Shown: one piece after another, positions 44,774 through 54,962 of the stretch
Layout of the letters: every line of letters starts with the position of its first letter
Numbering within the stretch: position 1 is the stretch's first letter
Assembly: GCF_020443565.1 (NCBI RefSeq)
Contig: NZ_JAIZZN010000003.1
Location: 169,400-233,399, forward strand
Direction: 5' to 3'
DNA: 64,000 bases
Source: Clostridium sp. CS001
GTDB lineage: Bacteria; Bacillota; Clostridia; Clostridiales; Clostridiaceae
The notes under the pieces: generated by a model
Seen by the model: only the letters and a program-made list of their open reading frames with translations
Told to the model about the DNA's origin: nothing
Databases searched by the model: none
Position numbers and translations under genes: made by a program

Positions 44774-46189
44774 ATGGAGCACATTACTTTAGATGAGATA
44801 ATAGAGGCAATAGGTGGAGAAGTAGTAGTTAAAGGGGAAAGTAGGCTATATAACAATGTTAGCATTGACACAAGAGCTATAAAAGAAAATGATATTTTTA
44901 TAGCGTTGAAAGGTGAGAACTTTAATGCTAATGAGTTCGTTTTAGAAGCTATGAAAAATGGTGCTTCAATTTGCATAGTTGATGAAATAAAATTTGAAAA
45001 ATCGAAGGTTAGCAAAAAAACAACAGTAATTAAGGTGCCAGATACCAAAAGGGCACTACTTGATCTTGCAAAGTTTTACATGCAAACGCTGAATTTAAAG
45101 GTAGTAGGGATTACTGGTTCTACGGGTAAAACTTCAACAAAGGATTTAGTTGCTGCTGTATTAAGTACAAGATTTAAAGTTTTTAAAACAATAGGTAATT
45201 TTAACAATGAGATAGGGTTACCTATGATGATATTCAAACTTGATAAAAGTTATGATGTAGCAGTGCTTGAAATGGGCATGAGTGATTTTTCTGAGATTCA
45301 TAATTTATGTGAGATTTCAAAGCCGGATATTGCTATTATTACTAACGTTGGAATGTCTCACATTGAAAACCTTAAAACTAGAGAAAATATTTTAAAGGCT
45401 AAAATGGAAATAACAGATTACTTTAATGATGACAGTGTTTTAATTGTAAATTCAGATAATGATTTATTGGATAGTATAGTAGGATCAAATTATAAACTTG
45501 TAAAAACAGGAATTGATTCAATGGCTGATTTTAAAGCTTGTAATTTGAATATTGAGGAAAAGAAAATATCTTTTAACTTAATGGAAAATAAAAAGTTAAT
45601 AAATAATAACATTGAGGTAAATGTACCTGGAAGACACAATATACTTAATTCCCTACTAGCAGTAGCTTGCGGAAGGGAAATGGGCATGACCTATGATGAG
45701 ATTTGTGAAGGGTTTAAAAGGTTAGAAGCTACATCTATGCGATTAGATATAATAAAGGGTGAGAAATTTACAGTAATCAATGATTGTTATAATGCTAGTC
45801 CAGATTCCATGATAGCTGCAATTGATGTGCTTTGCAATGTTAGTGGAAAATCCAAGATTGCAATTCTTGGTACTATGAGGGAACTTGGAGATGGCGCATT
45901 TAAGGCACATAAAGAAATTGGAGAATATGCAAGATTTAAAAATGTTGATTTATTAATTACCCTAGGTGAATTTAATGATGCATATAAAGAAGGATTTAAC
46001 GATATAAATAAGTATAGAAGTTTTGAAACCTATGAGAATGTAGTTTCATATCTTGAAGAAATTTTAGCTGAAAATGATGTAGTTTTAATTAAAGCCTCAA
46101 GGTATATGAAGTTTGAAAGTATTGTAAGTGAACTTTACAAGATAAATTTCCTGAAAAATTTAAATGGTAGAGAGGTGATAAAAAAGTGA
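44774..46189 (+). CDS. murF: UDP-MurNAc-tripeptide:D-Ala-D-Ala ligase MurF
   Basis: Adds D-Ala-D-Ala to complete the pentapeptide precursor. The 471-residue product has an N-terminal substrate domain ([15 protein letters not shown]), the P-loop [11 protein letters not shown] near residues 114-124, the [10 protein letters not shown] motif and the [11 protein letters not shown] motif found in MurF. The start follows murE without a gap, and the stop overlaps the mraY GTG, so murE-murF-mraY is a tight block. Length is normal. Confidence 0.95.
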   Translation: MEHITLDEIIEAIGGEVVVKGESRLYNNVSIDTRAIKENDIFIALKGENFNANEFVLEAMKNGASICIVDEIKFEKSKVSKKTTVIKVPDTKRALLDLAKFYMQTLNLKVVGITGSTGKTSTKDLVAAVLSTRFKVFKTIGNFNNEIGLPMMIFKLDKSYDVAVLEMGMSDFSEIHNLCEISKPDIAIITNVGMSHIENLKTRENILKAKMEITDYFNDDSVLIVNSDNDLLDSIVGSNYKLVKTGIDSMADFKACNLNIEEKKISFNLMENKKLINNNIEVNVPGRHNILNSLLAVACGREMGMTYDEICEGFKRLEATSMRLDIIKGEKFTVINDCYNASPDSMIAAIDVLCNVSGKSKIAILGTMRELGDGAFKAHKEIGEYARFKNVDLLITLGEFNDAYKEGFNDINKYRSFETYENVVSYLEEILAENDVVLIKASRYMKFESIVSELYKINFLKNLNGREVIKK

Positions 46190-47139
46190 GCGTAATAATA
46201 TATTCAGTTTTAATTGCATTTTTATTATCAATTATCCTAGGTCCTTTAGTAATTCCAATGTTACATAAGCTTAAGTTTGGGCAAAATATAAGAGAAGAGG
46301 GGCCTAAAAGCCACCTTAAAAAAGCAGGTACACCTACTATGGGTGGCATAATATTTATGGTTTCAACAATAATTACAATGTTAATTATTGTTAGACACAC
46401 TAGCGATGAAGCTATGATTGCATTGTATTGTTTTATAGCCTTTGGAATAATAGGTCTTATTGATGATTTACTAAAAATAACACGTAAAAAAAATGAAGGG
46501 CTTACCTCCAAACAAAAAATGGTGCTTTTGCTCGTAGTATCAGGACTTATTGGGTATTACGCTTCAATTAAAATAGGAACTGATATAATGATACCGTTTT
46601 TTAATAAAAATATAGATTTGGGTTTTTGGTATGTACCATTTATTGTTATATATTTTGTAGCAACTACAAATTCAGTTAACTTAACAGATGGATTAGACGG
46701 CCTAGCTACTTGCATTACCATAGTAGTTATGACATTCTTTGCATTGGTGAGTAATATGATGTTTCATTCTAGTCTTGCAATATTCTGCGGGGCCCTTGCA
46801 GGGGCATTGCTTGGATTTTTGAAATTTAATTCTTATAAAGCACAAATTTTCATGGGTGACATGGGGTCACTTGCTCTTGGTGGTGCAGTAGCTGCAGTTG
46901 GAATGATACTAAAAATACCGCTATTAGTTATCATTGTAGGCGGAGTATATGTTATGGAAGCCATATCTGTTATTATTCAAGTTTCCGTATTTAAGGCTAC
47001 TAAAAAGCGAGTATTTAAAATGTCTCCAATTCATCATCACTTTGAATTAGTTGGATGGCATGAAACTAAGATTGTTGCGATATTTTCAATTGTAACAGTA
47101 ATTTTATGTTTAATTGGGTTTTTAGCCTTTCCCTATTAA
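46186..47139 (+). CDS. mraY: Phospho-MurNAc-pentapeptide translocase MraY
   Basis: Transfers phospho-MurNAc-pentapeptide to undecaprenyl phosphate, making lipid I. The 317-residue product has about ten membrane segments and the catalytic loops: [22 protein letters not shown] (active-site Asp pair), [15 protein letters not shown] and SPIHHHFEL. Starts with GTG in GTGA overlapping the murF stop. Length and motifs are those of the family. Next is ftsW after 20 bases. Confidence 0.96.
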   Translation: MSVIIYSVLIAFLLSIILGPLVIPMLHKLKFGQNIREEGPKSHLKKAGTPTMGGIIFMVSTIITMLIIVRHTSDEAMIALYCFIAFGIIGLIDDLLKITRKKNEGLTSKQKMVLLLVVSGLIGYYASIKIGTDIMIPFFNKNIDLGFWYVPFIVIYFVATTNSVNLTDGLDGLATCITIVVMTFFALVSNMMFHSSLAIFCGALAGALLGFLKFNSYKAQIFMGDMGSLALGGAVAAVGMILKIPLLVIIVGGVYVMEAISVIIQVSVFKATKKRVFKMSPIHHHFELVGWHETKIVAIFSIVTVILCLIGFLAFPY

Positions 47140-47159
47140 TGATGTAAGGAGAATATAAT

Positions 47160-48266
47160 ATGAAAAAATCCAGGGTTAAAATGGGACAAATAGATTTTGT
47201 ATTATTTGCAACTGTAATGGTACTTGTGGCCATAGGAGTTGTAATGGTTTATAGTGCAAGCTCATATACTTCAGCTTTCAAGTTAAATGATCCAGAATAC
47301 TACTTGAAAAAGCAACTGATGTGGGCATGTGTTGGCTTTGTTGCTATGGTTACAGCCATTAAAATTGATTATCATATTATAAAGAAATATACTGGCATTA
47401 TTATGGTAGGTACAGCACTGCTTTTGATTGTGGTACTTGCATGTCCGCCTATTAATGGCGCTAAAAGGTGGATTCCATTAGGATTTGCAGCTATTCAGCC
47501 ATCTGAAATTGCAAAATATGCTATAGTGTTATACATGGCTAAAAGTTTAGACTTAAAAGGAGAAAAAGTTAAGGAGTTCTTTTATGGCATATGCCCATAT
47601 CTGTTAGTTTCGGCATTTTATGCAGCACTAATTTTGTTAGAACCAAACTTAAGTATTGCATCTGTTATAATGATTGTTACTGTAATTATTTTATTTGCAG
47701 TGGGTGCAAGATTTATACATATGTTTGCCATAGGTTCATCACTTGTAGCAGCAGTTGGTGTTTTAACAATTACTGCCTCCTACAGGCTTAAAAGACTTAT
47801 GAATTTTATGGACCCTTTTGCTGATAGTCAAGGAGATGGCTATCAACTAGTTCAGTCCTTGCTTGCACTTGGATCGGGGGGAGTTACTGGCGCAGGTATA
47901 GGACAATCAAGACAAAAATGTCTGTATATACCAGAACCATGGACGGACTTTATTTTTCCAATAATTTGCGAAGAATTAGGGTTAATCGGAGGAAGCTTTA
48001 TAATTTTATTATTCATAATTTTTGTATGGCGTGGTATTAAAACAGCAGTTACAGCTAAAGACATATATGGTAACATTTTGGCTATAGGAATTACATCTGT
48101 TATATCAGTGCAGGCAATTATTAATATAGCAGTAGTTACAGGGTCAATGCCTGTAACAGGGGTGCCATTACCTTTTATTAGTTATGGTGGTTCAGCTCTA
48201 GTTTTCAATATGTTTGCTATTGGAATATTACTTAATGTATCAAGGCAATCTGCTAATAAAAATTAG
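47160..48266 (+). CDS. ftsW: SEDS-family peptidoglycan polymerase FtsW/SpoVE
   Basis: Integral membrane glycosyltransferase that polymerises lipid II with a class B PBP. The 368-residue product has ten membrane helices and the SEDS motifs YYLKKQLMWACVGF, GAKRWIPLGFAAIQPSEIAK and NIAVVTGSMPVTGVPLPFIS. It sits beside mraY and three genes after the PBP, so the pair may work as a divisome or spore-cortex synthase; FtsW versus SpoVE cannot be separated. Terminator-like hairpin follows. Confidence 0.93.
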   Translation: MKKSRVKMGQIDFVLFATVMVLVAIGVVMVYSASSYTSAFKLNDPEYYLKKQLMWACVGFVAMVTAIKIDYHIIKKYTGIIMVGTALLLIVVLACPPINGAKRWIPLGFAAIQPSEIAKYAIVLYMAKSLDLKGEKVKEFFYGICPYLLVSAFYAALILLEPNLSIASVIMIVTVIILFAVGARFIHMFAIGSSLVAAVGVLTITASYRLKRLMNFMDPFADSQGDGYQLVQSLLALGSGGVTGAGIGQSRQKCLYIPEPWTDFIFPIICEELGLIGGSFIILLFIIFVWRGIKTAVTAKDIYGNILAIGITSVISVQAIINIAVVTGSMPVTGVPLPFISYGGSALVFNMFAIGILLNVSRQSANKN

Positions 48267-48270
48267 AAAT

Positions 48271-48298
48271 AAAGGCATGCATATTGCATGGCTTTTTC
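48271..48298 (+). terminator. Terminator after ftsW
   Basis: AAAGGCATGC (48271-48280) pairs with GCATGGCTTT (48286-48295) with one G-G mismatch and a five-base loop, followed by TT. It separates ftsW from the divIB block. Confidence 0.65.
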
Positions 48299-48489
48299 TA
48301 TGTTTACATTTAAAAATTATTTTATTTAAAAATACTAAAAGATTCATTAAAATTGGATGAAAATAATTTAATTAAGTGTTATTATATATATAAGAGCAAA
48401 ATTCAAGGCAAATTCCTATAAGCTATACGGAATTTTACTTTGAGATTTTAAATTATGCACAATATGGGTTATTGAATGTGAGGAAGTGG

Positions 48490-49299
48490 ATGAAAAATAA
48501 AGATAATGATTTAAAAAAAGGCAACTATATTATAGAAAATAAAGAGAAGTTATTATATAAGAGAAAACACAAAAAAAAGTTAAAGCGTTTAATTTTATTA
48601 GTAATAATTATGATATCTACGCTTATAACATTATGTTTTAAACTGCCTTATTTTAATATTGCAACAATTGATGTTATAGGAAATATAAATGTATCTAAAG
48701 CTGAAATTAATAATAATTCTAATATTTCTTTAGGAAACAATATTTTTTATACTAATTTTAGTGATAGCAAAAGACAAATTATAAAAAATCCTTATATTTT
48801 AAATGTTGAATTTAAGAGAGCTTTACCTAATAAGGTTATAATAAAAATCCAGGAAAGAGTAGCATTGTTTTATGGGAAGGCAAATAGTACTTTTTATATT
48901 TTAGATAACAAGGGCATTTTACTTGAAAAGAGATCTGATATAAAGGATATGAAATTAGTGAACTTGATTGGGTTTAATTATGAAAAATGTGAAGTAGGCA
49001 ATTTAATTGTATCAGAGGATAGTAGAAAAATTAATATTGCAAATGAAATAACAAATCTAATTAACGATTATAGAAAGACTGATAGCAATAGCAAAATAAC
49101 CATGGTAGATGTAAGTAATGTCGTAGATATAAAGGTGTTCGCTGGAGAAATGTGTATCAAACTTGGAACATCAGAGAACTTGAAAGATAAATTGAATAAA
49201 GCTATTAATATTACTTCACAACCTGAATATAAGGCTACAAAGGGATATGTAGATGTTAGTTTCAAGGGTAATCCAGTTGTTTTTATAGAAAAGAAGTAG
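48490..49299 (+). CDS. ftsQ: Cell-division protein FtsQ/DivIB
   Basis: Bitopic division protein. The 269-residue product has a basic cytoplasmic N-terminus, a membrane helix at about residues 38-58 (LILLVIIMISTLITLCF), a POTRA domain just outside it (ATIDVIGNINVSKAEI) and a beta domain. I take the ATG at 48490, five bases after AGGA, rather than the TTG at 48472. The gene is separated from ftsW by about 220 bases with a terminator. No murD, murG or murB gene sits between them, as is the case in Bacillus. Confidence 0.88.
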   Translation: MKNKDNDLKKGNYIIENKEKLLYKRKHKKKLKRLILLVIIMISTLITLCFKLPYFNIATIDVIGNINVSKAEINNNSNISLGNNIFYTNFSDSKRQIIKNPYILNVEFKRALPNKVIIKIQERVALFYGKANSTFYILDNKGILLEKRSDIKDMKLVNLIGFNYEKCEVGNLIVSEDSRKINIANEITNLINDYRKTDSNSKITMVDVSNVVDIKVFAGEMCIKLGTSENLKDKLNKAINITSQPEYKATKGYVDVSFKGNPVVFIEKK

Positions 49300-49350
49300 T
49301 GAAGTCCGAGCAATAATTATCTCCCTTAGAGATTAACAAGGAGGAAGTCT

Positions 49351-50070
49351 ATGAAGAAGCTTTGGTCCCAAATATCCATTGGTATAGTATGTATACTACT
49401 AGGATTTATGATAACTTACCAATTTAAAATGATAAGCAAACAAAGTTTAGTAACAGATACAGACAAGAACTCACCAGAAATCTTAATGGAAAATGAACAG
49501 TTAAAAAAGAGTAAAGAAGAGCTAAAGAAAAAAATTGATGAACTAAATGCTAAAACAAAAGAATATGAAAATGTTGCACGTGGAAGAGATGAGCAAAGTG
49601 AATTATTGTACAAAGAATTGGAAGAAACGAGAATCCTTACAGGCGGAACTGAAGTAGAGGGTAAAGGATTAATAATTTACATAACTCCGAAAAGTAACAT
49701 TTTTGGAAGTAGCGCTGAAAGTCAGCGTATAAATGATTCGGATTTAGTTCATATAGTAAACGAACTAAATGCAGCAGATGCAGAAGCAATTTCTATCAAT
49801 GATATTAGGCTGACTTCTCGTAGTGGTATAAGGAATGCTGGAAATGCAATTATTATAAACGATGAGAAGGTATCTTATAATAAAAGAATTACAATTAAAG
49901 TAATTGGTAGACAGGATATATTAGAAGGTGCTATGAGCTTTTCTGGTGCAATTCCACAAAATTTGATGTTGAACTGTGATATAAGCACAGAGAAATCAGA
50001 CAAGATTAAAATTGAGAAATATAACAAAACATATAAGTTTGAGTATGCCAAACCAATAGAAAAGAAATAG
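49351..50070 (+). CDS. DUF881 membrane-associated protein (YlxW-like), first copy
   Basis: The 239-residue product has an N-terminal membrane helix (ISIGIVCILLGFMITYQF), a coiled coil of about residues 45-85 rich in Glu and Lys, and a DUF881 domain with TEVEGKGLIIYI and AEAISINDIRLTSRSGIRNA. DUF881 genes flank sbp in many Firmicutes next to division genes; the biochemical role is not known. The gene starts after an AGGAGGAAG ribosome site and is followed by sbp with an 10-base gap. Confidence 0.88.
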   Translation: MKKLWSQISIGIVCILLGFMITYQFKMISKQSLVTDTDKNSPEILMENEQLKKSKEELKKKIDELNAKTKEYENVARGRDEQSELLYKELEETRILTGGTEVEGKGLIIYITPKSNIFGSSAESQRINDSDLVHIVNELNAADAEAISINDIRLTSRSGIRNAGNAIIINDEKVSYNKRITIKVIGRQDILEGAMSFSGAIPQNLMLNCDISTEKSDKIKIEKYNKTYKFEYAKPIEKK

Positions 50071-50080
50071 AGGTGATTAA

Positions 50081-50422
50081 ATGGTTGCATTTGTAGGATT
50101 ATTAATAGGTATTATATTAGGAGTTGTGTGGAATGTTGATATTCCAGTTAAATTTTCTCCTTATATTTCTGTAGCGATTTTCGCCTGTTTAGATTCAGTT
50201 TTTGGAGCGATCAGGGGCTCGATTTCTCATAATTTCAGAGCTGATATTTTTGTATCAGGTTTTTTTGGAAATGCGGCATTAGCAGTAGCAATGGTTTATC
50301 TAGGTGACAAATTGGGAATTCCTATTTATCTAGCTGCTGTTATTGTATTTGGAGGAAGAATATTTGATAACTTTGCAATTATTAGGCGACTTCTAATTGA
50401 TAAAACCAAATCTCATTCATGA
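50081..50422 (+). CDS. sbp: Small basic membrane protein Sbp (DUF1290)
   Basis: The 113-residue product has three predicted membrane helices (VAFVGLLIGIILGVVW, FSPYISVAIFACLDSVFG, and the third near IPIYLAAVIVFGGRIF) and the family's ISHNFRADIFVSGFFGNA segment. Sbp is found between the two DUF881 genes near divIB and ftsZ in Bacillus. Function is unknown. Start: ATG after GAGGTGATTAA. Confidence 0.92.
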   Translation: MVAFVGLLIGIILGVVWNVDIPVKFSPYISVAIFACLDSVFGAIRGSISHNFRADIFVSGFFGNAALAVAMVYLGDKLGIPIYLAAVIVFGGRIFDNFAIIRRLLIDKTKSHS

Positions 50423-50431
50423 GGTGATTAA

Positions 50432-51142
50432 ATGAAAAATAATGAATCTACTATATTTGTTTTTATAGCTTCAATAATTGTAGGTCTGCTTATTGCAATG
50501 AATATTGGATTTGAGGGTAAAAGTAGTTTTTTGGATGTAAAACAATATGACGAAGCATATAATGAGAGAAATAAGTTGTATGGTGAAATAAATAATTTGA
50601 AAAATCAATATTATACTACTTATTCAAAGTTACAAAAGTATGATCATGGTGATACAAAAAAATATGAAGTTTTAGAAGAAATCCAAGAGGAAATCAGGTA
50701 TAATAGTTTAATAATGGGAACTAGCGATGTGGAAGGTCAAGGTATTAAAATCATATTAGAAGATGGCGAAAGTAGCTTTGGCCAATATATCAATAGCTCA
50801 CAGTTAATACACGACATTGATATCGTTCAAGTTATAAATGATTTAAAAAATGCAGGTGCAGAAGCGATTTCTGTTAATGGTGAACGGATTATTTATGATA
50901 ATTATGGAATATGCACCGGATCTAATATTACATTAAATGGAATAAAAATTGTGCCACCATTTTACATAACTGCAATTGGAAACAAAGATGTATTATATAA
51001 TTATTTAACTCTAGAACAAACACACATAAAAACACTAAAACTTCGAGAAGTTAAAGTAAATATTGCTAAAGAAGAAAATATAAAAATATTAGCGTATACA
51101 GGTAAATTTAATTATGAATATATGAGGTTTGTAGATAAATAA
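50432..51142 (+). CDS. DUF881 membrane-associated protein, second copy
   Basis: The 236-residue product repeats the architecture of the gene at 49351: membrane helix (FVFIASIIVGLLIAMNIGF), coiled coil, and DUF881 domain (GTSDVEGQGIKIILED, then AEAISVNGERIIYDNYGICT). It is the equivalent of Bacillus ylxX, and the pair with sbp is conserved in order. In Bacillus ftsA-ftsZ lie close by; here the next gene is a YggS homologue 125 bases away. Confidence 0.88.
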   Translation: MKNNESTIFVFIASIIVGLLIAMNIGFEGKSSFLDVKQYDEAYNERNKLYGEINNLKNQYYTTYSKLQKYDHGDTKKYEVLEEIQEEIRYNSLIMGTSDVEGQGIKIILEDGESSFGQYINSSQLIHDIDIVQVINDLKNAGAEAISVNGERIIYDNYGICTGSNITLNGIKIVPPFYITAIGNKDVLYNYLTLEQTHIKTLKLREVKVNIAKEENIKILAYTGKFNYEYMRFVDK

Positions 51143-51267
51143 TAATATTATCTGTATAACGATATAAATGATATAAAGGATTTTTTAGGTACCATGAAGA
51201 ATTAATATACAAATGTGATTGTGGTAACAATTAGTATTATAATACAAAAGTTAAGGAGGATGAATAG

Positions 51268-51939
51268 TTGGAAATCTTTGAAGCTTATAATAAAATAAAA
51301 AATGAGATTCCAGAAGACGTAACATTAGTATGTGTTTCTAAAACTAGAGAAATACATGAAATAAAAGAAGCCTATGACTGTGGAGCTAGAGATTTTGGAG
51401 AGAATAAAGTACAAGAACTAATTGAAAAGTATGATAGTTTAAGTAAAGACATTAGATGGCATCTTATAGGACACCTACAAACCAATAAAGTAAAATACAT
51501 TGTTGGAAAAGTTCATCTCATTCATTCTTTAGATAGTATAAGGTTATTACGGGAAATTGAGAAACGGTATGAATCACAAGGCGAAATTGCTAATTTGTTA
51601 ATTCAAGTTAATATAGGTAAAGAAAGCAGTAAAACAGGGATAGATGCTGAAGAAATTGATGCTCTAATAAAAGTATGTGAAGAATGCAATCATATAAAAA
51701 TTAAAGGTTTAATGGCTACAATTCCAATTGGTGACGAAGAAGAATGTAAAAAGTATTTTATCCAGATGAAAACTATATTTGATAATTTAAAAAATTATAA
51801 ATATAAGAATGTTACTATGGAATTTTTATCCCTAGGCATGAGTGGAGATTTTGAAATTGCAATAGATGCAGGATCTAATATGATAAGACTTGGTTCTAAT
51901 ATATTTGGTAAAAGAGATTACAAAAAATCGGAGGTATAA
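51268..51939 (+). CDS. yggS: YggS-family pyridoxal-phosphate homeostasis protein
   Basis: PLP-binding protein that buffers vitamin B6 and affects amino-acid metabolism. The 223-residue product has the family core: [19 protein letters not shown] with the PLP Lys, [23 protein letters not shown] and GLMATIPI. The start is TTG behind AAGGAGGATGAATAG. It heads the ylmEFGH-divIVA block, where it is called ylmE in Bacillus, and overlaps no other gene; sepF follows after two bases. Confidence 0.93.
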   Translation: MEIFEAYNKIKNEIPEDVTLVCVSKTREIHEIKEAYDCGARDFGENKVQELIEKYDSLSKDIRWHLIGHLQTNKVKYIVGKVHLIHSLDSIRLLREIEKRYESQGEIANLLIQVNIGKESSKTGIDAEEIDALIKVCEECNHIKIKGLMATIPIGDEEECKKYFIQMKTIFDNLKNYKYKNVTMEFLSLGMSGDFEIAIDAGSNMIRLGSNIFGKRDYKKSEV

Positions 51940-51941
51940 AC

Positions 51942-52385
51942 ATGAGTAAAGTAATTAACAAAGTTATGGGATTTTTAGGAATGTCTGAAGAGGATGGCGA
52001 CGAAATTCAAGAGATGGAAAATGATGATGAGAACATGGAAATTGAATCATTAATGAGTGCAAATAAAAAACAAAGTAAGGTTGTAAATATTCATACCACT
52101 TCTTCTGTAAAGGTAGTTATTATAAAACCAGAAGATTTTGATGAAGCAACTACTATTTGTGATAGTTTAAAGTCTAGAAAAATTGTAGTTATTAATACTA
52201 CAGTATTGGACCCTAAAACTGGGCAAAGATTGTTAGATTTTATAGGAGGGGCGTGCTACGCTTTATGTGGTGATCTTCAGCAAGTGGAAAAAGGTGTGTA
52301 TATAATATCTCCATCTAATATAGAAGTTAATAATGAATTGAAAAATGAACTAAGCTCAAAAGGAATTTTTAATTGGAATAAGTAA
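51942..52385 (+). CDS. sepF: Cell-division protein SepF
   Basis: Membrane-anchored partner of FtsZ that aligns protofilaments. The 147-residue product has an N-terminal amphipathic membrane-binding helix ([13 protein letters not shown]), an acidic linker, and the C-terminal SepF domain ([39 protein letters not shown]). Length and order are standard. The gene begins two bases after yggS. Confidence 0.95.
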   Translation: MSKVINKVMGFLGMSEEDGDEIQEMENDDENMEIESLMSANKKQSKVVNIHTTSSVKVVIIKPEDFDEATTICDSLKSRKIVVINTTVLDPKTGQRLLDFIGGACYALCGDLQQVEKGVYIISPSNIEVNNELKNELSSKGIFNWNK

Positions 52386-52432
52386 AAGGGGTAACTATTT
52401 TCTATTTTAAAAAGATATAGGAGGCACAAAAT

Positions 52433-52705
52433 TTGTATATGTTATTTAAGCTTGTTGAAATGATTTTTAATTTTTTGCAAATTGCAATATTTGTTGAAGT
52501 GATTTTATCTTGGGTTTATTCTGGGCGGACAAATCAATATATAGAATTATTACATAAAGTTACAGAGCCTATTTTAAGACCAGGTAGATTAATTCAAGAA
52601 AGATATTTTAATAATTTAATGGTAGATTTTTCACCGATAATCGCACTTTTTATGTTATCAATTTTAAGAAAAATTGTACTTAATATATTGATATTAATAT
52701 ATTAG
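52433..52705 (+). CDS. yggT: YggT/YlmG membrane protein
   Basis: The 90-residue product has two membrane helices and the YggT motif (VTEPILRPGRLIQERYFNNL). In Bacillus the gene ylmG is part of the same division block; its exact role is unclear, and a link to osmotic stress or division is described in other organisms. Start: TTG at 52433, eight bases after GGAGG; a downstream ATG (52439) has poorer spacing. Confidence 0.9.
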   Translation: MYMLFKLVEMIFNFLQIAIFVEVILSWVYSGRTNQYIELLHKVTEPILRPGRLIQERYFNNLMVDFSPIIALFMLSILRKIVLNILILIY

Positions 52706-52716
52706 GGAAGATCTAA

Positions 52717-53490
52717 ATGGATAAAAATTATTTTTTAAATAGTATAAGTTGTGAAGATAAGAATTTAATATCTGGTATATTTAATAAAATGCAAATAGCT
52801 GAAAAGACAAACAAAGTTATATTTACTAATGAGTTTGTATCCCCCCATGTATGGAATCAGATTTTTACTGTGTGTGAAAATTATAAAGTAAAATCCTTTG
52901 CAAATGGAATATTTGAGGATGCCGATAGAAGAATGGTATCATTTTCAAGTTTTGAGCAGCCTACAGCATATCCTATAACTTTACTTAAAATAAGTAATAA
53001 ATCTAAGTTTTCCTCTTTGGAACATAAAGATTATTTAGGAGCAATAATGTCGCTTGGAATTAAAAGAGAAAAATTAGGGGATTTAGTAACTGAAGATAAA
53101 GCATGTTATGCAACAGTTTGTAGTGAAATTAGTAATTATATAATTACTAATTTAAGTAGTATAAGCAATTGTCCATGTGAAGTTCAAGAACAGGATTATA
53201 ATTTACAGGACATTCCCAAAAGAAAGTTTCAGCAAAAGGTTATTATTTCTACATCTCTTCGGCTTGATGGCATGGTTTCGGCTATATGTAATATATCAAG
53301 GAATAACTCAGTTGAATTAATAGCTTCAGGTAAAATACTTGTAAATTACTTTCAATGTTTAAAAAAAGATAAAGTTGTAAAAGCAAATGATACTTTAACA
53401 ATTAGAGGATATGGAAAATTCAAGATTTGCGATATTGTGGGGACAACTCAAAAGGATCGTTTGAAAGTCGCAATAAAGCAGTACATTTAG
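52717..53490 (+). CDS. ylmH: S4-domain RNA-binding protein YlmH
   Basis: The 257-residue product has an N-terminal YlmH-type domain and a C-terminal S4 RNA-binding domain near residues 180-245 (LRLDGMVSAICNISRNNSVE, TLTIRGYGKFKI). YlmH homologues bind ribosomes or tRNA-linked stalled complexes. It stands between yggT and divIVA in the standard order. The start ATG is preceded by AGGGAAGATCTAA. Confidence 0.9.
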   Translation: MDKNYFLNSISCEDKNLISGIFNKMQIAEKTNKVIFTNEFVSPHVWNQIFTVCENYKVKSFANGIFEDADRRMVSFSSFEQPTAYPITLLKISNKSKFSSLEHKDYLGAIMSLGIKREKLGDLVTEDKACYATVCSEISNYIITNLSSISNCPCEVQEQDYNLQDIPKRKFQQKVIISTSLRLDGMVSAICNISRNNSVELIASGKILVNYFQCLKKDKVVKANDTLTIRGYGKFKICDIVGTTQKDRLKVAIKQYI

Positions 53491-53506
53491 TTAAAGGGGG
53501 AGCAAG

Positions 53507-54136
53507 ATGAAAATAACACCTATGGACATTAATAACAAGGATTTTAAAAAAGGCTTGAGAGGATATAATGTTGATGAAGTTCATGACTTTTTAGATAGCT
53601 TAGCTGAAGAGTATGAATTTATTTACAAAGAGAATTTAAGCTTAAAAGATAAAACAAGCTTTTTAGAAGAAAAATTAGAACATCATGTTAAAATAGAGGC
53701 TACCATTCAAAATACATTAGTATTAGCTCAAAATGCAGCAGAACAAGCAAAGCTTTCTGCCCAAAGAGAATCAGAACTTATTATTAAGAGTGCAAATGAA
53801 TCTGCTCAAAGAATGTTAGATAGGGCTCATGATGATGTACTTAAGATAAATGATGAATATGAAAAAACTAAACAAGAATTTGCAAAGTTTAGAACTACAT
53901 TTAGGAGCTTCATGAGTTGTCAAATTGATATGTTTGAAGGATTAGAAAAGGATTATTTTAAAAATTATAATGTTTCAAATGTTTCGAGTAAAGGTAATGA
54001 AATTAAGGATATAAATGGCCACCAAGAGATTAGTGGTGATGCAGAGTTTTCTAATTTAACTCTGAAAAACATTGATGAAAAAAATCTTAAGTGCAATGAT
54101 TTTGAAGAAATAAAGACTTTTTTTGCAAAAGAATAG
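53507..54136 (+). CDS. divIVA: DivIVA-family cell-pole/septum protein
   Basis: Coiled-coil protein that recognises curved membranes at poles and septa. The 209-residue product has the N-terminal DivIVA motif (MKITPMDINNKDFKKGLRGY followed by VDEVHDFLDSLAEEYE) and a long coiled coil, then a less conserved acidic tail. A GGGGGAGCAAG ribosome site precedes the start. It ends the division block before a terminator. Confidence 0.95.
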   Translation: MKITPMDINNKDFKKGLRGYNVDEVHDFLDSLAEEYEFIYKENLSLKDKTSFLEEKLEHHVKIEATIQNTLVLAQNAAEQAKLSAQRESELIIKSANESAQRMLDRAHDDVLKINDEYEKTKQEFAKFRTTFRSFMSCQIDMFEGLEKDYFKNYNVSNVSSKGNEIKDINGHQEISGDAEFSNLTLKNIDEKNLKCNDFEEIKTFFAKE

Positions 54137-54142
54137 AAGTAT

Positions 54143-54172
54143 ATAAATCTCACTCATTGGGTGAGATTTTTC
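54143..54172 (+). terminator. Terminator after divIVA
   Basis: AAATCTCAC (54145-54153) pairs with GTGAGATTT (54161-54169), with a loop of about seven bases, and is followed by TTCATG. It closes the yggS-divIVA block. Confidence 0.85.
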
Positions 54173-54187
54173 ATGTCAAAAATGTGG

Positions 54188-54193
54188 TATAAT
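54188..54193 (+). promoter_or_regulatory. Extended -10 promoter of mtnN
   Basis: TATAAT at 54188-54193 is preceded directly by TGG, so it fits the extended -10 form TGnTATAAT. The -35 region is weak. It lies about 65 bases before mtnN, just after the divIVA terminator. Confidence 0.6.
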
Positions 54194-54258
54194 ATATTTG
54201 GCGTGCTATGGGAAGAAACAACCATAGTTTATTATAATGAATAATAGGAGATGAAGAA

Positions 54259-54951
54259 ATGAATATAGGTATTATTGGAGCAATGACAGAAGAAGTAGAA
54301 TTTTTAATAAAAAATATGAATTTTGAAAGAAGAGAAGTAAAGGCTAAAATGGAATTTAGTCTTGGAAAAATACATAATAAAAATGTGGTTGTAGTTACTA
54401 GTGGTATTGGAAAGGTTAACGCAGCTGTTTGTGCTCAAATATTAATTGATGATTTCAATGTAGATTATGTAATAAACGTAGGTATTGCAGGTGGAACTAA
54501 AGAGAATATATATCCTGGAGATGTTGTTATAGGAGAAAATCTAGTTCAGCATGATATGGATACATCTGCATTTGGAGATAAGATAGGCCAGATACCAAGG
54601 TTGGATACTTTTGATTTTAAATGCGATGCAAAACTAATTGAGTATGCTATAGAGGCATGCAAAGATATAAAGGGTCATAATCACTTCACAGGAAGAATTG
54701 TGTCAGGAGATCAATTTATTGCAAGTATTGATAAAATAAGATGGTTGAATTCTGAGTTTGAATGCTTGGCATGTGAAATGGAAGGCGCAAGTATTGCTCA
54801 GGTTTGTTATTTGAATAATACTCCATTTATAGTAATAAGGTCGATATCGGATAATGCCAATAATGGAGCTCATATGGATTATGAAAAATTTAAGGATATT
54901 GCTGTTGATAATTCTACAAACATTTTAAATAATATGTTGAAGCTAATTTAG
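54259..54951 (+). CDS. mtnN: 5'-methylthioadenosine/S-adenosylhomocysteine nucleosidase
   Basis: Hydrolyses MTA and SAH, releasing adenine, in the SAM-recycling pathway. The 230-residue product has MNIGIIGAMTEEVEFL at the N-terminus, TSGIGKVNAAVCAQILID, the active-site glutamate region CEMEGASIAQVCY and RSISDNAN. All are typical of MtnN/Pfs. The gene has its own extended -10 promoter and is followed by a DAHP synthase gene after 11 bases, which could place both under the same control. Confidence 0.95.
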   Translation: MNIGIIGAMTEEVEFLIKNMNFERREVKAKMEFSLGKIHNKNVVVVTSGIGKVNAAVCAQILIDDFNVDYVINVGIAGGTKENIYPGDVVIGENLVQHDMDTSAFGDKIGQIPRLDTFDFKCDAKLIEYAIEACKDIKGHNHFTGRIVSGDQFIASIDKIRWLNSEFECLACEMEGASIAQVCYLNNTPFIVIRSISDNANNGAHMDYEKFKDIAVDNSTNILNNMLKLI

Positions 54952-54962
54952 AGGTATTTAAT

